In this document: positions 7,001 to 18,570 of the stretch, one piece after another
How positions within the stretch are numbered: position 1 is the first letter of the stretch
Layout of the letters: each line of letters starts with the position of its first letter
Assembly: GCF_019856455.1 (NCBI RefSeq)
Contig: NZ_CP082205.1
Location: forward strand, 1,178,001 to 1,242,000
DNA length: 64,000 nucleotides
Direction of reading: 5' to 3'
From: Streptococcus suis
Lineage (GTDB): Bacteria; Bacillota; Bacilli; Lactobacillales; Streptococcaceae
Position numbers and translations under genes: made by a program
Notes under the pieces: generated by a model
What the model was told of the DNA's origin: nothing
What the model saw: only the letters and a program-made list of their open reading frames with translations
The model's database searches: none

Positions 7001-10000
7001 TAATTGCAACTCCAGTGGTGGATACTAATGATGCTCTTGTAGGAACAGATTACTCTACTGCTGATCGTGTACCAGAGAAAATTGTTGAAGATACAACTGG
7101 TGATGTCTACTACTATAAAGAAATCAAAGCTGAAGATGCAGCTAAAGAAACAGGTAGAGTAGTAGAAGGTACGACAGAAGTTACATACATCTACCAAAAA
7201 GCTGGTAGCGTTAATGTTAACTATGTCGATACAGAAGGTAATGTTCTTAAAGATCCAGTTGCAGACATGACAGATGGTAAACCAGGTTCTGGCTATGACA
7301 CTGTTCTTGATAACAAACTGGCTAGCATCTCAGTAGATGGCAAACTTTACCGCCTTGTTCCAGCAGGAACTTACAACGTAGGTACAGTTTCAGGTGACAA
7401 CAACTTGACAGCAGTTGGTAACGGTAAGGCAACAGGTATCGATGCTACGACTGGTACAGTTGAAGCAGGCGTAACTAAAGAAATCACTTACGTTTACGAA
7501 GAAGTGAAAGGTGACGTTGTAGTTGAGTACTACGATACAGAGGGTAACCAAATTGCCAAAACAGTCGTAGACGAAGACGATAAGTCTGTCGGTACAGTCT
7601 ACAACACTGACGAAGACAACAAACCAGAGAAAATCACAACTGAAGATGGAACAGTTTACTACTACAAAGAAGTGAAAGATACTTCTGCAGCTGAAGATGG
7701 TACTGTTGTAGAAGGTACAACAACTGTTCAATACGTTTATGAAAAAGCTGGTTCAGTCAACGTTAACTATGTAGATGTAAATGGTACCGAAATCAAGGCA
7801 GATGTATTGGATGTTGAAAACGGCAAACCAGGTTCTGACTACGATACACTTGTGGACAACCGTCCAGATACAATTGTTGCTAAAGATGGTAAGACTTACA
7901 AACTTGTTCCAGCAGGTGACTACCCAGTAGGTTCAGTAGCAGCAGACAGCAACTTGGCTTCAGATGATACTCCAACAGGTGCAGTTGAAGCAGGTGTGAC
8001 TAAAGAAGTTACTTACGTTTACCAAGAAGTCAAGGGTGACGTTATTGTTCATTACGTTGATACTGAAGGTAATCCAATCTCAGGTACAACAGATGACGGC
8101 AAACAAACGGAAAGCACAGTTGAAGACACACCAGAAAGCTCAACAGGTACTCCGTACAACACAACAGACCTCCGTCCAAATACTATCACAACAGCAGACG
8201 GTAAGATCTACAAACTTGTTCCAGCAGCAACAATCGGTAAAGAAGATGGTAAGGTTGTAGAAGGTACAACCGAAGTCACTTATGTCTATGAGTTACTTCA
8301 AGGTGATGTTATCGTACATTACGTCGATACAGAAGGCAACACAATTGCAGACGATGTGACAGACCAAACTATCACAGATACAGGTACAGAGTACGATACT
8401 AAAGATAACAAACCAGAGAAAATCGTTAATGACAAAACTGGCGATGTTTACTACATCTTGCCAAAAGATGAAGTCAAAGCAGGTGATAAAGAGACTGGTA
8501 AAGTTGTAGAAGGTACGACAGAAGTTACATACATCTACCAAAAAGCAGGTAATGTTGTTGTTAACCATACATTGGCTGACGGTACTGTCATCAAAGATCC
8601 AGTAAACGACGAAACAAATGCGAAACCAGGTAGTCCATACGATACAAAAGATAACAAACCAGAAACGATTACTACTACAGATGGCAAAGTTTACAAACTT
8701 GTTCCAAATGCTACTAAAGGTAACGAGACTGGTGATGTTGAAGCAGGTAAGACTATCGAAGTAACTTACATCTACGAAGAAGTTAAGTCTGACGTCGTTG
8801 TAGAATACTACAACACAGATGGTGAAGTTATTGCAGCAACTGTTGTTGATGAAGATGATAAGTCTGTTGGCACAGTCTACAATACAGATGAAGACAACCG
8901 TCCAGAAACAATTACTGCGACAGATGGTACAGTTTACTACTACAAAGAAGTGAAAGACACTTCTGCACCAACAACTGGTAAAGTAGCAGAAACGACTACA
9001 ACTGTTCAATACGTTTATGAACAAGCTGGTAACGTTGTTGTTAACTACATCGCTGAAGATGGTACAGTTATCAAGGCACCAGTGAATGATGAAACAAATG
9101 CTAAGCCAGGTACTGAGTACAACACAGCTGACAACAAACCAACTACTATCACAACTGAAGACGGTAAGACTTACGAGTTGATCCCAACAGCGACAATCGG
9201 TAACGAAACTGGTAACGTTGAAGCTGGTAAGACAACAGAAGTAACTTATGTCTACAAAGAAGTGAAAGGTTCAGTGGTTGTTAACTATGTAACAACTGAT
9301 GGCACAGTTCTTCAAGCGCCTGTGACAGATACACCAGAAACATCTACAGGTACAGCTTACGATACAAAAGACAACAAACCAAATACTATCACAACTGCAG
9401 ATGGTAAGACATACAAACTTGTCCCAACCCTTACTCAAGGTTCTGAAACAGGTAAAGTTGTTCCAGGTGTAACTGAAGTCACTTACGTTTACGAAGAAGT
9501 TAAGGGTGATGTTGTTGTTAACTATGTAAACACTGCAGGTGAAGTAATCGCTCCTCAAGTAGTGGATACGAAGACAACTTCAACAGGTACAGCTTACGAT
9601 ACAACAGATAACAAGCCAGCTAAGATTACAACTGAAGATGGCACAGTTTACTACTACAAAGAAGTAGATGCAACTTCAGCTACTGAAACTGGTAAAGTCG
9701 TTAAAGGTACAACAGAAGTTACTTATGTTTATGAACAAGCTGGTAACGTTGTTGTTAACTACATTACAGAAGATGGTACAGTCATCAAGACACCTGTTAA
9801 TGACGAAACAAACGCAAAACCAGATAGTCCATACGACACAACTGATAACAAACCAACAGAGATTGTTACAGAAGATGGTTCACGTTATGTCTTGATTCCG
9901 TCTAAGACAATTGGTACAGAAAACGGTACAGTTGAAGGTGGTAAGACAATTGAGATCACTTATGTGTATAAGAAAGTCGCTAACTGGATCCCACAAATTC

Positions 10001-11466
10001 CAGGTGTACCAGAAGGACAAGAACCAAAAGTTCCATATCCATTTGATCCAACCAATCCAGATGTACCAGTAACACCAACTCCAGATACAGTGATTCCAAA
10101 CGTTCCAGGCTACACACCAGTAGATCCTAAGGACAACACACCACTGAAACCAGTTGATCCAAACGATCCAGGTAAAGGTTATGTGCCACCAACACCAGAA
10201 GATTCTGGCGTTGACACACCAGTCCCTTACGTTCAAAATGGTAACGTTGTGGTGAACTACGTGGATGAAAATGGCAATGTGCTTAAGACACCTGTTAACG
10301 ACGAAACAGACGCAAAACCAGATAGTCCATACGACACAACTGATAACAAACCAACAGAGATTGTTACAGAAGATGGTTCACGTTATGTCTTGATTCCGTC
10401 TAAGACAATTGGTACAGAAAACGGTACAGTTGAAGGTGGTAAGACAATTGAGATCACTTATGTGTATAAGAAAGTCGCTAACTGGATCCCACAAATTCCA
10501 GGTGTACCAGAAGGACAAGAACCAAAAGTTCCATATCCATTTGATCCAACCAATCCAGATGTACCAGTAACACCAACTCCAGATACAGTGATTCCAAACG
10601 TTCCAGGCTACACACCAGTAGATCCTAAGGACAACACACCACTGAAACCAGTTGATCCAAACGATCCAGGTAAAGGTTATGTGCCACCAACACCAGAAGA
10701 TTCTGGCGTTGACACACCAGTCCCTTACGTTCAAAATGGTAACGTTGTGGTGAACTACGTGGATGAAAATGGCAATGTGCTTAAGACACCTGTTAACGAC
10801 GAAACAGACGCTCCAGCAGGCAAGTCTTATGACACAACTGACAACAAGCCAAACACTATCACTACAGAAGATGGTACAACTTATGAGCTTGTTCGTGTGG
10901 AAGGTTCAGAAACTGGTACTGTTGTAGGTGGTAAGACTACTGAAGTAACATACGTTTACCGTAAAGTAGAAACACCTGCTAAGAAAGTTGTAACAAACCA
11001 CGTTGACGAAGATGGTAACCCAATTGCACCACAAGAAGAGGGTACAACACCGAACAAGTCAATCCCAGGATACGAGTTCACAGGTAAGACTGTAACAGAT
11101 CCAGACGGTAATACAACACACATCTACCGTAAGGTAACTAAGGTTGTAACAAACCACGTTGATGAAGACGGTAACCCAATTGCACCGCAAGAGGAAGGTA
11201 CAACACCGAACAAGTCAATCCCAGGATACGAGTTTACAGGTAAGACTGTAACAGATCCAGACGGTAACACAACACACATCTACCGTAAGGTAAGCAAACC
11301 TGTTGCACCAAAACCACAGGCTCCTGTAGCTCCAACAACTGCTAAAGCTGGTGCGGCTCAATTGCCAAACACTGGTGAAGCTTCATCATCAGCAACAGTA
11401 CTTGGTGCAGGTATGCTTATTGCAGCTCTTGCTCTTGCAGGTAAACGTCGTCGCAACGAAGACTAA
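4078..11466 (+). CDS. LPXTG-anchored MucBP-repeat surface adhesin (2462 aa)
   Basis: A giant cell-wall protein. Residues 1-48 form a YSIRK-type signal peptide (FSIRKYHFGAASVLLGMS, cleavage near AQTAQA). A Thr/Ala-rich stretch and a predicted coiled region (about 220-300) follow. A unique N-terminal domain reaches to about residue 800 and is followed by a mucin-binding-type module (TQTVTFTRPAQVNLVTGE). From about residue 960 to 2300 there is a long series of MucBP-like units beginning GDVVVNYV or similar, each with a TYVYE ending. Two exact Pro-rich units (WIPQIPGVPEGQEPKV) and two GYEFTG units lie near the end. The sorting signal is QLPNTGE at about 2428 with a hydrophobic segment and KRRRNED tail. 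MucBP modules typically mediate adhesion to host mucus glycans. The start is fixed by the AGGAGG site. Repeats make length variation likely. Confidence 0.93.
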   Translation: MHHSRSKSFDWYGLKQHFSIRKYHFGAASVLLGMSLVMGAGAQTAQAKTTTATTGATTLASSTEVDPSTTTEASATEATPTTASTEVATAERTATIEYTVEYQDESGKVVSSTVKSVETKTTDTIAIAIVTESAIVPEGYELAANETATATTGVIEAGHSKVVFKVVKKAEEKAATSETTTTASTETATAKSTEGAATTTATVSEAVKTPATVEEAKTVLEQVTSEAEVLANESERLVAASDKENTALKAAAAATKLTATQATAVLKDSVATLEEVNAQISAVRINVEALVLELRKYLGTDVIEIALNTSISNLNVTEGSGLLVATTSTATPSMEDPHGATVGRHELPTGTAATTEKGWYTFGAYDLRSYNTNQAGSVVGGAAVPAYIRYSLDGDSTTTTVLAELVSTTDGQVLEKVTIEPGASVELTYPTTFNAKNQAVTLFYDTSEAVEGGVSGTIKFNVKEKNSGVDTYSTTYVPPYLVNTTRYVTENGDLIATYNVQTISGQPVTSSGQREFTGVEYVSQSIEVADSIYPKGSTSVAATYDLGNAVKVKVIREVVDHGKMTLTFYVTDPSYTKSYDLVTTDTTGFLPVFQTSELTHRVGNTYVYNKNQNFIGNYITDPNDPTGSRKIYAVSAQNDKGSMYRIVANFSGDDTTDGPSGRLYLSTEVWTTATNGVDDKDFSWRTGLVGDPYANKGYTPGGRQNILRVGTTASANQITYIYRALAQEAIIRYKVEGATDYLEDSGTLTGGSGTDINYSTEDTINKYKKLGYELVSDNFTTDAGQDYDYDTSVRQEFLVVIKPRVVDVPKGVVPRKPVDPADPNSPVWPDTVKNQETTQAVTRTVEYKYEDGTPVRIDASGNILPKDSTEGTPLVKTQTVTFTRPAQVNLVTGEITYGEWSADSTDVLSGNLIPEITDYTATRTTLEGADAPMIESVTDKTVVATDADINEVVYYTPNPKYGDVVVNYVNTDGKVIATPVVDTNDALVGTDYSTADRVPEKIVEDTTGDVYYYKEIKAEDAAKETGRVVEGTTEVTYIYQKAGSVNVNYVDTEGNVLKDPVADMTDGKPGSGYDTVLDNKLASISVDGKLYRLVPAGTYNVGTVSGDNNLTAVGNGKATGIDATTGTVEAGVTKEITYVYEEVKGDVVVEYYDTEGNQIAKTVVDEDDKSVGTVYNTDEDNKPEKITTEDGTVYYYKEVKDTSAAEDGTVVEGTTTVQYVYEKAGSVNVNYVDVNGTEIKADVLDVENGKPGSDYDTLVDNRPDTIVAKDGKTYKLVPAGDYPVGSVAADSNLASDDTPTGAVEAGVTKEVTYVYQEVKGDVIVHYVDTEGNPISGTTDDGKQTESTVEDTPESSTGTPYNTTDLRPNTITTADGKIYKLVPAATIGKEDGKVVEGTTEVTYVYELLQGDVIVHYVDTEGNTIADDVTDQTITDTGTEYDTKDNKPEKIVNDKTGDVYYILPKDEVKAGDKETGKVVEGTTEVTYIYQKAGNVVVNHTLADGTVIKDPVNDETNAKPGSPYDTKDNKPETITTTDGKVYKLVPNATKGNETGDVEAGKTIEVTYIYEEVKSDVVVEYYNTDGEVIAATVVDEDDKSVGTVYNTDEDNRPETITATDGTVYYYKEVKDTSAPTTGKVAETTTTVQYVYEQAGNVVVNYIAEDGTVIKAPVNDETNAKPGTEYNTADNKPTTITTEDGKTYELIPTATIGNETGNVEAGKTTEVTYVYKEVKGSVVVNYVTTDGTVLQAPVTDTPETSTGTAYDTKDNKPNTITTADGKTYKLVPTLTQGSETGKVVPGVTEVTYVYEEVKGDVVVNYVNTAGEVIAPQVVDTKTTSTGTAYDTTDNKPAKITTEDGTVYYYKEVDATSATETGKVVKGTTEVTYVYEQAGNVVVNYITEDGTVIKTPVNDETNAKPDSPYDTTDNKPTEIVTEDGSRYVLIPSKTIGTENGTVEGGKTIEITYVYKKVANWIPQIPGVPEGQEPKVPYPFDPTNPDVPVTPTPDTVIPNVPGYTPVDPKDNTPLKPVDPNDPGKGYVPPTPEDSGVDTPVPYVQNGNVVVNYVDENGNVLKTPVNDETDAKPDSPYDTTDNKPTEIVTEDGSRYVLIPSKTIGTENGTVEGGKTIEITYVYKKVANWIPQIPGVPEGQEPKVPYPFDPTNPDVPVTPTPDTVIPNVPGYTPVDPKDNTPLKPVDPNDPGKGYVPPTPEDSGVDTPVPYVQNGNVVVNYVDENGNVLKTPVNDETDAPAGKSYDTTDNKPNTITTEDGTTYELVRVEGSETGTVVGGKTTEVTYVYRKVETPAKKVVTNHVDEDGNPIAPQEEGTTPNKSIPGYEFTGKTVTDPDGNTTHIYRKVTKVVTNHVDEDGNPIAPQEEGTTPNKSIPGYEFTGKTVTDPDGNTTHIYRKVSKPVAPKPQAPVAPTTAKAGAAQLPNTGEASSSATVLGAGMLIAALALAGKRRRNED
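9818..10811 (+). repeat. Exact 498-bp tandem duplication inside the adhesin gene
   Basis: The segment from about 9818 to 10313 recurs at 10316-10811 with an offset of 498 bases (166 codons). It encodes one MucBP-like unit plus a Pro-rich linker. Near identity at DNA level points to recent duplication or ongoing homogenisation, so assemblies may collapse or expand it. Confidence 0.9.
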
Positions 11467-11546
11467 TTATGTTTCTTTACACGAATTCTTCCCCCGATAG
11501 AATAAGTGAAGAAATTTAGATAAATGTAGAAAGAATTACCTTTCTG

Positions 11547-11577
11547 AAAAAATGGTCCATTGGACCATTTTTTTGTT
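11547..11577 (+). terminator. Terminator of the adhesin gene
   Basis: AAAAAATGGTCCA pairs with TGGACCATTTTTT in a near-perfect palindrome followed by T residues. It lies 80 bases behind the adhesin stop and upstream of rexB, where it may act in both directions. Confidence 0.85.
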
Positions 11578-11630
11578 TGAATTTTGATATACTAGACATA
11601 GTATATTCAACGAAAGAATGAGAATTTGAT

Positions 11631-14600
11631 ATGAAATTAGTCTATACAGATATTCGCAATCCTCTGACGCAGTATTTAACGGATACCGCAGCAGAATTTG
11701 CTAAGGAAGCTAAGCGAGTTTTTTATATTGCTCCAAACTCTCTATCCTTTGAGATGGAACGCAAGGTCTTGGAATACCTACCTGAACAAGCAACCTTTGA
11801 TATTATCGTGACCCGTTTTGGGCAATTGGCCCGCTATTTGATGATTGATAGGAAAGAATCAGCTCAACCGCTGGATGATGTTGGTCTGGCAATGATTTTC
11901 TTTTGTGTTCTATCGCAATTTGAAGATGGCGACTTGAAAGTCTATGGTCGGCTGCAGAAGGATTTTGGCTTCGTTCAACAGTTGGTCACTTTATACAAAG
12001 AGTTGCAACGGGCAAATATGTCTATTTTGGACTTGGAAGCCATGGAGTCGCCAGATAAGCAGGCTGATTTGGTAAAGATTTTTCTGGCTGTAACAGGCAT
12101 TTTGTCCAAAGAAGGCTTTGAGCATCAGTCTAAGTTGGCACAGCTGACTAGCTTGGTGGAAACTGGTCAGTTGGATGAGCAGTTGAAGAACATTGTGTTG
12201 GTAGTAGACGGATTTTCTCGTTTTTCGGCTGAAGAAGAAGCTTTAGTAAGTGCTTTAAATGAACGGGTGTCGGAAATCCTGATTGGTGTATATGCCAGCA
12301 AGAAAGCTGTGCAAGCGACCTATACGGAAGGCAATGTCTATCAAGCCAACGTTGATTTTTTACGTCAGCTATCAGCGCAGTTCCAGACTAAGGCAACTTA
12401 TATTGGTCAAGAGCCAGTCTTGGACAGTATTGGAAAATTTTCAAAGAATATGGAGTCGATTTATGATTATAGCGGAACTTTACTTGAGTTGACTCCAGCT
12501 GACCAAGAAAAAATCAAGCTATGGGAAGTCGTTAACCAAAAAGAAGAGGTGGAGCAGGTAGCAACGGCAATTCGTCAGCATGTGCATCAAGGGGTTCGCT
12601 ATAAAGACATCTTGTTGCTCTTGGGGGATGTGGATAGCTACAAGTTGCAGATTGGCAAGATTTTTGACAAGTATGACATTCCTTACTATTTCGGCAAGGC
12701 AGAGGAGATGAGTCATCATCCCCTGGTCCATTTTGTGGAGTCCTTGGAACGCTTACGTCGCTATCGTTTCCGAGCGGAAGACCTGCTCAATCTCCTCAAA
12801 TCTGGTTTGTACGCCAGCATTTCCCAAAAGGAGCTGGACCTATTTGAGTCTTACATCCTCTTTGCGGATATGAAGGGGCAGGCTGCTTTTTCGAGGGCTT
12901 TTTCGGTCAATGGCAGAGCTGACTATGACGCTGAAGTCATTAAGGAGAAAAGGCTTGTCTATGATTTGGCTGTCTTGGAACCTCTACGTGCTAAGATTAT
13001 GGAGCCTTTGAACCAGCTGTTTAAGGCTGGACCACAATCTGGAACTGCCTTGCTTGAGAAATTTATGGCATTTTTGGAGGCGATTGAACTTCCTAAAAAT
13101 ATGGAAAAAATGTCTCGAAATTTGAGCGAAGTAGAGCAAGAAAAAGAAGAGCAGGTCTGGAAAAGTTTTACCTATATTCTTGAGAATTTTCATCAGATTT
13201 TCGGAAAAGAAAAGTTGAAAATGGATGATTTTCTGGCTATTTTACAGGCTGGAATGCAGGCCAGCCACTATCGTACCGTTCCTGCAACGGTTGATGTGGT
13301 CAATGTCAAATCCTATGATTTGATTGAGCCACACACTGCAAAGTATGTTTATGCTATCGGAATGGGCCAGTCCAATTTTCCAAAAGTTGCCAAGAATACC
13401 AGTTTATTGACAGAAGAAGAGATGGAAAAAGTCAATCTTGTTTCAGCTAGTTCTTCACGTTTTGATTTGGTCAGCCGAGAGAATATCAAGAAGAACCATG
13501 CTGCCATGATGTCTCTGCTTAATGCTGCGACGGAACAGTTAGTTATTTCCACACCTCAGATTTATAACGAAGGTGAGGATAGTCTCTCCCCTTATATCAA
13601 GATTCTCCAAAAAATGGGGCTGAAATCTGAAGAACGTGGACGGATTAAAAGACTTAGTCCGCAAGACATCGGTCACTACAAGAGTCTCTTATCCCGTTTG
13701 ATTGAGTCGGAAAGACCATCTCTTGATAATGAAGAATGGGAAGGGCAGACGGCCTTCTGGACAGTCTTGGTTCGCCATTTGAAGAAGAAATTGGAGTCGC
13801 AAGGTATTGAAATTCCGACCATTACTGGCGAAATTACTTCTAAACAACTTTCAGATGAAACCTTGGCTGCTTTATATCCAGAGGATAAGCCACTCAATCT
13901 TTCTGCATCCAGCTTGACCAATTTCTACAATAACCAATATCTTTACTTTGTCCGCAATGTTCTTCGCTTGCGGGAACAGGAATCCATCCATCCGACTGCC
14001 TTTCAGCATGGTTTGTTCTTGCATCGGATTTTTGAACGAGTGGTCATGGACCAATCTGATCTAGATTTTGATCAAAAAGTGGACAAGGCCATCCTGCGTA
14101 CGCATGACGAGGCAGAATTTGCTATGTTTTATAACCAGGCTGCGGATGCTCGTTATACGGAGGAGGTGCTGGATAAGATTGCTCGTTCCAGTGCGACTAT
14201 TTTGCGGGATAATGATTTGGTTGAAATTGATGGTCAGGAAAAGAGTTTCCGTCAGGATAAGGCGCTGGTTTTTGACCTTCAAAATGGCAAGAGTGTGCAT
14301 GTCAATGGTACCATTGACCGCTTGGATACCTTACAAATCAATCAGGCTGTCGGTGTTGTGGATTACAAGTCCAGTGACCAATCTTTTTCAGTTGGGGATT
14401 TTTACAATGGTCTAAAACCTCAGTTGGTGACCTACTTGGCAGCCTTACAAGAGCTGGATGAAACCAAGGATAAACCTGTTTTTGGAGCTATGTATTTGCA
14501 TTTGCAGGATCCGATTATCAAATTAAAAGACACAAAGAATTTAGAACAGCTAGAAGGAGCTGCCAATACTAGCTTGGTTTACAAGGGGTTTTTCTTGAAG

Positions 14601-14897
14601 GAGGAAAGTCTGGGGCTCAATCATTTTTATCAGACTCGTAACCAACTCTACACAGAAGATGAGTTTGCGGTTTTATTGAACCACAACCAAGAACTCTACA
14701 AACAAGCTGCCATGGACATTCTGGCTGGTCGCTTTGCTATTAACCCTTATACAAAAGATGGGCGTTCGGTGGCAGGTGAGCAGCTGAAGGCAATCACTGG
14801 TTTTGAGGCGGATCGGCACATGGGCATGGCACGGCGGTTGGTCAAGGAGGCCAAGCGTCAAGATTGGATGGAACGAATGAAAGGAGGTCAGGACTAA
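11631..14897 (+). CDS. rexB: ATP-dependent nuclease subunit RexB (AddB type)
   Basis: The 1088-residue protein begins [16 protein letters not shown] and has the length and start of streptococcal RexB. With RexA it forms the AddAB-type helicase-nuclease that processes double-strand breaks for RecA recombination. A RecB-family nuclease motif is visible at the C-terminal end ([11 protein letters not shown], Asp about 910 and Lys about 912). I see no C-terminal cysteine cluster of the kind found in Bacillus AddB. The gene overlaps the rexA start by one base (TAATG), indicating translational coupling. An inverted repeat TATACT/AGTATA lies 30-45 bases before the ATG and may be part of its promoter. 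Confidence 0.95.
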   Translation: MKLVYTDIRNPLTQYLTDTAAEFAKEAKRVFYIAPNSLSFEMERKVLEYLPEQATFDIIVTRFGQLARYLMIDRKESAQPLDDVGLAMIFFCVLSQFEDGDLKVYGRLQKDFGFVQQLVTLYKELQRANMSILDLEAMESPDKQADLVKIFLAVTGILSKEGFEHQSKLAQLTSLVETGQLDEQLKNIVLVVDGFSRFSAEEEALVSALNERVSEILIGVYASKKAVQATYTEGNVYQANVDFLRQLSAQFQTKATYIGQEPVLDSIGKFSKNMESIYDYSGTLLELTPADQEKIKLWEVVNQKEEVEQVATAIRQHVHQGVRYKDILLLLGDVDSYKLQIGKIFDKYDIPYYFGKAEEMSHHPLVHFVESLERLRRYRFRAEDLLNLLKSGLYASISQKELDLFESYILFADMKGQAAFSRAFSVNGRADYDAEVIKEKRLVYDLAVLEPLRAKIMEPLNQLFKAGPQSGTALLEKFMAFLEAIELPKNMEKMSRNLSEVEQEKEEQVWKSFTYILENFHQIFGKEKLKMDDFLAILQAGMQASHYRTVPATVDVVNVKSYDLIEPHTAKYVYAIGMGQSNFPKVAKNTSLLTEEEMEKVNLVSASSSRFDLVSRENIKKNHAAMMSLLNAATEQLVISTPQIYNEGEDSLSPYIKILQKMGLKSEERGRIKRLSPQDIGHYKSLLSRLIESERPSLDNEEWEGQTAFWTVLVRHLKKKLESQGIEIPTITGEITSKQLSDETLAALYPEDKPLNLSASSLTNFYNNQYLYFVRNVLRLREQESIHPTAFQHGLFLHRIFERVVMDQSDLDFDQKVDKAILRTHDEAEFAMFYNQAADARYTEEVLDKIARSSATILRDNDLVEIDGQEKSFRQDKALVFDLQNGKSVHVNGTIDRLDTLQINQAVGVVDYKSSDQSFSVGDFYNGLKPQLVTYLAALQELDETKDKPVFGAMYLHLQDPIIKLKDTKNLEQLEGAANTSLVYKGFFLKEESLGLNHFYQTRNQLYTEDEFAVLLNHNQELYKQAAMDILAGRFAINPYTKDGRSVAGEQLKAITGFEADRHMGMARRLVKEAKRQDWMERMKGGQD

Positions 14898-17800
14898 TGG
14901 CTTTTGAACAATTTTTAAGCACGGAAGAAATCAGGGCTGTGCAGCTGGCGGAAGCCAATTCTGATAAGCAACAAAAACGCACACCTGAGCAGATTGAAGC
15001 CATTTACACGCACGGTCAGAATGTTCTGGTCTCTGCATCGGCCGGGTCAGGAAAGACCTTCGTCATGGTTCAACGGATTTTGGATAAGTTGAAGCGTGGT
15101 GTGGGAATCGACCAGCTCTTTATCTCGACCTTTACAGTCAAGGCGGCTGGTGAGTTGAAGGAGCGGATTGAGAAAAATCTCAATGAAACCATTGCGGAGA
15201 CGACCGATATGGACTTGCGTCGGCATTTGTCTGCCCAGTTAGCGGATTTGACCAAGGCAGACATCGGTACCATGGACTCCTTTACGCAGAAATTGGTGAC
15301 AACCTATGGTTATAGCCTTGGTATTTCTCCGCAGTTTCGGATTTTACAGGATGAGACAGAAAAAGCGAGTCTGAAAAAAGAGGTCTTTGACCAGCTCTTT
15401 GCAGATTATCTTGAAAAGGATGAAAATGGTGCATTCCGCAAACTGGTTCGCAATTTTTCGGGCAACCGCAAGGATAACAGTGGTTTCCGTCAGGTTGTTT
15501 ATCAGGTGCATGATTTTAGCCAATCGACGAGCAGTCCAACTAAATGGCTGAAAGAGCAGGCTGTTCAAGCTGATTTGTACAGTCAAGAGCGTATAGAGCA
15601 GATGCTAGAGCAAGGCTTTAAGGAAAAAGTGTTAGACAAGCTCTATCAAGCTGCAGATTTCTTCCGCTACCATGTGGAATGGGGCAGAAATGACTTTGGT
15701 TCTGCCAAGTATTTTGCAAATGTGGAAGAAGTCTTGGATTTGCTGACAGGTTTAGATAGTCTGGACCAGAAGGACTTGATGGAGCGGGTTGAAAGAATCC
15801 TTCTCATCAATGATCAGTCCAGAGGCAAGGGTCTGACCAATGCCAATCGACCAAAAGATGAGCATTTGATAGCCTTTAAAGAAGAATACAATGCTGGCAA
15901 GAGCCAGATCATCTCAGGACTACGAGATTTGGGTCAGGAAGTTTATGAATTAACCCTGCTGAAAGATTATCAGATTCAAGCTGTGCCCTTGCTGATATTA
16001 TTACGTGACTTTGTCTTGGATTTTTCGCAGGCTTATCTGGATGTCAAAATCAAGGAAGCAGCTTTTGAATTTGGCGATATTGGGCATTTCGCTATTCGTA
16101 TTTTAGAAGAAAATGCAGACATCCGCCAGTTTTTCCAAGAAAAATACCACGAAGTCATGGTGGACGAGTACCAGGATAACAACCATAGTCAAGAGCGAAT
16201 GCTGGATTTGCTGTCTAACGGTCACAACCGCTTTATGGTGGGCGACATTAAGCAGTCCATCTATCGATTCCGTCAGGCGGATCCGATGATTTTCCAAGAG
16301 AAATTTGAACTGTATCAGGCAAATCCTCAGGCTGGGAAATTGATTTTGCTCAAGGAAAATTTCCGTAGTCAGATTGAGGTCTTGGAGGCGACAAATGCTA
16401 TTTTCACGCGCCTGATGGACCGTCAAGTAGGGGAAATCAAGTATGACGACACCCACAGTCTAGTGGCTGGTAGTCCTGGTCAAAAAATTACCCAGCCCAA
16501 GCATGAGATGGAATACTTGATTTACGATCAGCAGGATAGCGCAAACTCTTCAACGGATGCTGAGGAGGAAACATCTCTGACTGCTGGTGAAATTGAGGTT
16601 GTTGCAAAAGAGATTATTCGTCTTCACAATGAAGAAGGAGCAGACTTCAAGGACATCACTCTCTTGGTGCAAAAACGGACGCACAATGACCTCATTATGT
16701 CTATTTTTGAAAAACATGGGATTCCTATTGTGGCAGATGGCGGAGCAACCTCCTATCTGCAATCTTTGGAAGTCATGATTATGCTGGATACCTTGCGGGT
16801 TATCAATAATCCACTCAATGACTATGCCTTGGTTGCCCTGCTTAAATCACCTATGTTCCGATTCGATGAAGATGAGCTGACACGGGTTTCCTTGCAGGCT
16901 GGGACAGGTTTCTTTTACCAGAAAATGGAAATAGCCCAGCAAACAAATGGGCAACATCCTGAACTTATGTCAGGAGAGTTGAAGAAGAAAATCAAGGATT
17001 TCTTGTCTATTTTGGAAAACTGGCGTGCCTATGCCAAATTGCATTCTATTTATGACCTGATTTGGAAGATCTTCAATGAAAAATTCTACTATGACTATGT
17101 CGGTGCTCTTCCAAATGGCAGCAAGCGTCAGGCCAATCTATATGCACTAGGTCTGCGTGCCAACCAGTTCGAAAAAACAGGCTACAAGGGCTTGTCCCGC
17201 TTCATCGCCATGATTGACCGTGCCTTAGCAAATGACAAGGATTTGGCAGATGTACAAGAGTTTCTACCGCAAAATGCTGTACAGCTGATGACCATTCATA
17301 AGTCAAAAGGTCTGGAGTTCAAGTATGTCTTCCTCATGAACATCGATAAGCGTTTCAACTTGGAAGACCATTACCAGTCAGTCATTATCAGCCGGAAAAA
17401 TGGTCTAGGTATCCAATATTTAGCGGATATGAAAGATAAGGTAAATAGCCCATTGCCTCAGGTGCGAGTCTTAATGAACACCCTTCCTTATCAAACTAAT
17501 CTCCAAGAGCTAAAAATTGCCAATCTTTCGGAACAAATGCGGTTGCTTTATGTTGCACTAACGCGTGCCGAGAAGAAGCTGTATCTGGTTGGAAAGGGTA
17601 ATGCTGACAAGTTAGCTGAAAAATACGATGGCAAAAAGGAAAATGGCGTACTTGCCCAATCAACTCGTGAAAGCATGGCGACCTTCCAAGACTGGATTCT
17701 AGCCATTGATGAGGCCTTTTCAGGAGAAGACTTGCACTTCAAGAAAGTCTTTGTGACGGATGAGGATTTGACGGAGGAGAAGATTGGCAAACTTATATTG

Positions 17801-18550
17801 AAGAGTAAGCTAGAAGACGCCAGCCTTAAAGATATTCGTCAATCAGAAGACATCGCCCAGGCCTTGGACCAGTTGTCTTCTGTCCAAGAGTTGAACGAAC
17901 GCTATAAGGCTGCTATAGAATTACCAAGTTTACGGACTCCAAGTCAAATTAAGAAACTCTATGAGCCTATTTTGGAACAAGAAGGCATGGAAGTTATGGA
18001 AAAATACCAGCCCAAACGGACCTTCAACTTGCCAGATTTCTCCAAGAAACCAAAAATCGCTGGAGCCCAAGTCGGTTCAGCAGTGCATGAACTCATGCAA
18101 CGCTTGGATCTGTCTTGGTTGGTGACTGAAGATACGGTAAGAGAAGCTCTAGAAGCTGTTCATGCTGAGCAAGCGGTTAAAGATAAAATCAATGTTCATA
18201 TTATTTTGGATTTCTTTGATACAGACTTAGGAAGAGAAATTCTAGCCAATACGGACAAACTCCACCGAGAAGCTCCATTTGCAAGTTTGCAGACAGATCC
18301 TGTATCTCAGGAAAACTTTGTCCTTCGTGGGATTATCGATGGCTACCTACTGTATGATGATCATATTGTCCTCTTTGATTACAAGACGGACAAATATGAC
18401 CAACCAATCCAACTCAGCCAACGTTACCAAGCTCAAATGCAACTCTATGCGGAGGCATTGAAAAAAGCCTACAAGATAAATCGTGTAGACTGTCATTTGA
18501 TTTTGCTTGGTGGGGAGAAGATTGAAGTGGTCGAAGTTGATGTAAACTAA
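14897..18550 (+). CDS. rexA: ATP-dependent nuclease subunit RexA (AddA type)
   Basis: Start chosen at the ATG at 14897 ([12 protein letters not shown]), 10 bases behind AAGGAGG and overlapping the rexB stop; this gives 1217 residues. It is a UvrD/RecB-like superfamily 1 helicase with Walker [10 protein letters not shown] near residue 48, the helicase motif [10 protein letters not shown] near 420 and [12 protein letters not shown] near 885. A C-terminal nuclease domain is present (HELMQRLD near 1070, LFDYKTDKY near 1160). RexA supplies the 3'-5' helicase and one nuclease of the RexAB complex that loads RecA at Chi-like sites. It is intact and of normal family length. Confidence 0.96.
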   Translation: MAFEQFLSTEEIRAVQLAEANSDKQQKRTPEQIEAIYTHGQNVLVSASAGSGKTFVMVQRILDKLKRGVGIDQLFISTFTVKAAGELKERIEKNLNETIAETTDMDLRRHLSAQLADLTKADIGTMDSFTQKLVTTYGYSLGISPQFRILQDETEKASLKKEVFDQLFADYLEKDENGAFRKLVRNFSGNRKDNSGFRQVVYQVHDFSQSTSSPTKWLKEQAVQADLYSQERIEQMLEQGFKEKVLDKLYQAADFFRYHVEWGRNDFGSAKYFANVEEVLDLLTGLDSLDQKDLMERVERILLINDQSRGKGLTNANRPKDEHLIAFKEEYNAGKSQIISGLRDLGQEVYELTLLKDYQIQAVPLLILLRDFVLDFSQAYLDVKIKEAAFEFGDIGHFAIRILEENADIRQFFQEKYHEVMVDEYQDNNHSQERMLDLLSNGHNRFMVGDIKQSIYRFRQADPMIFQEKFELYQANPQAGKLILLKENFRSQIEVLEATNAIFTRLMDRQVGEIKYDDTHSLVAGSPGQKITQPKHEMEYLIYDQQDSANSSTDAEEETSLTAGEIEVVAKEIIRLHNEEGADFKDITLLVQKRTHNDLIMSIFEKHGIPIVADGGATSYLQSLEVMIMLDTLRVINNPLNDYALVALLKSPMFRFDEDELTRVSLQAGTGFFYQKMEIAQQTNGQHPELMSGELKKKIKDFLSILENWRAYAKLHSIYDLIWKIFNEKFYYDYVGALPNGSKRQANLYALGLRANQFEKTGYKGLSRFIAMIDRALANDKDLADVQEFLPQNAVQLMTIHKSKGLEFKYVFLMNIDKRFNLEDHYQSVIISRKNGLGIQYLADMKDKVNSPLPQVRVLMNTLPYQTNLQELKIANLSEQMRLLYVALTRAEKKLYLVGKGNADKLAEKYDGKKENGVLAQSTRESMATFQDWILAIDEAFSGEDLHFKKVFVTDEDLTEEKIGKLILKSKLEDASLKDIRQSEDIAQALDQLSSVQELNERYKAAIELPSLRTPSQIKKLYEPILEQEGMEVMEKYQPKRTFNLPDFSKKPKIAGAQVGSAVHELMQRLDLSWLVTEDTVREALEAVHAEQAVKDKINVHIILDFFDTDLGREILANTDKLHREAPFASLQTDPVSQENFVLRGIIDGYLLYDDHIVLFDYKTDKYDQPIQLSQRYQAQMQLYAEALKKAYKINRVDCHLILLGGEKIEVVEVDVN

Positions 18551-18570
18551 AAGAGGCTGGGCAAAAGACC

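Noticed and set aside
8293..9024. Long antisense frames rich in Cys, Phe, Val and Trp inside the adhesin gene (also 6799-7197, 9880-10236, 10378-10734)
   Set aside because: They are complements of Thr/Glu/Asp-rich MucBP repeats, have unnatural composition and no start signals.
7000..10900. Regularly spaced direct repeats suggesting a CRISPR array
   Set aside because: Repeat units are ~200-500 bases, remain in frame and encode MucBP modules; no short palindromic repeats with unique spacers and no cas genes.
14864..14896. Earlier start for rexA inside rexB
   Set aside because: The ATG at 14897 has a perfect AAGGAGG at proper distance and overlaps the rexB stop; the upstream extension is not part of the conserved protein.
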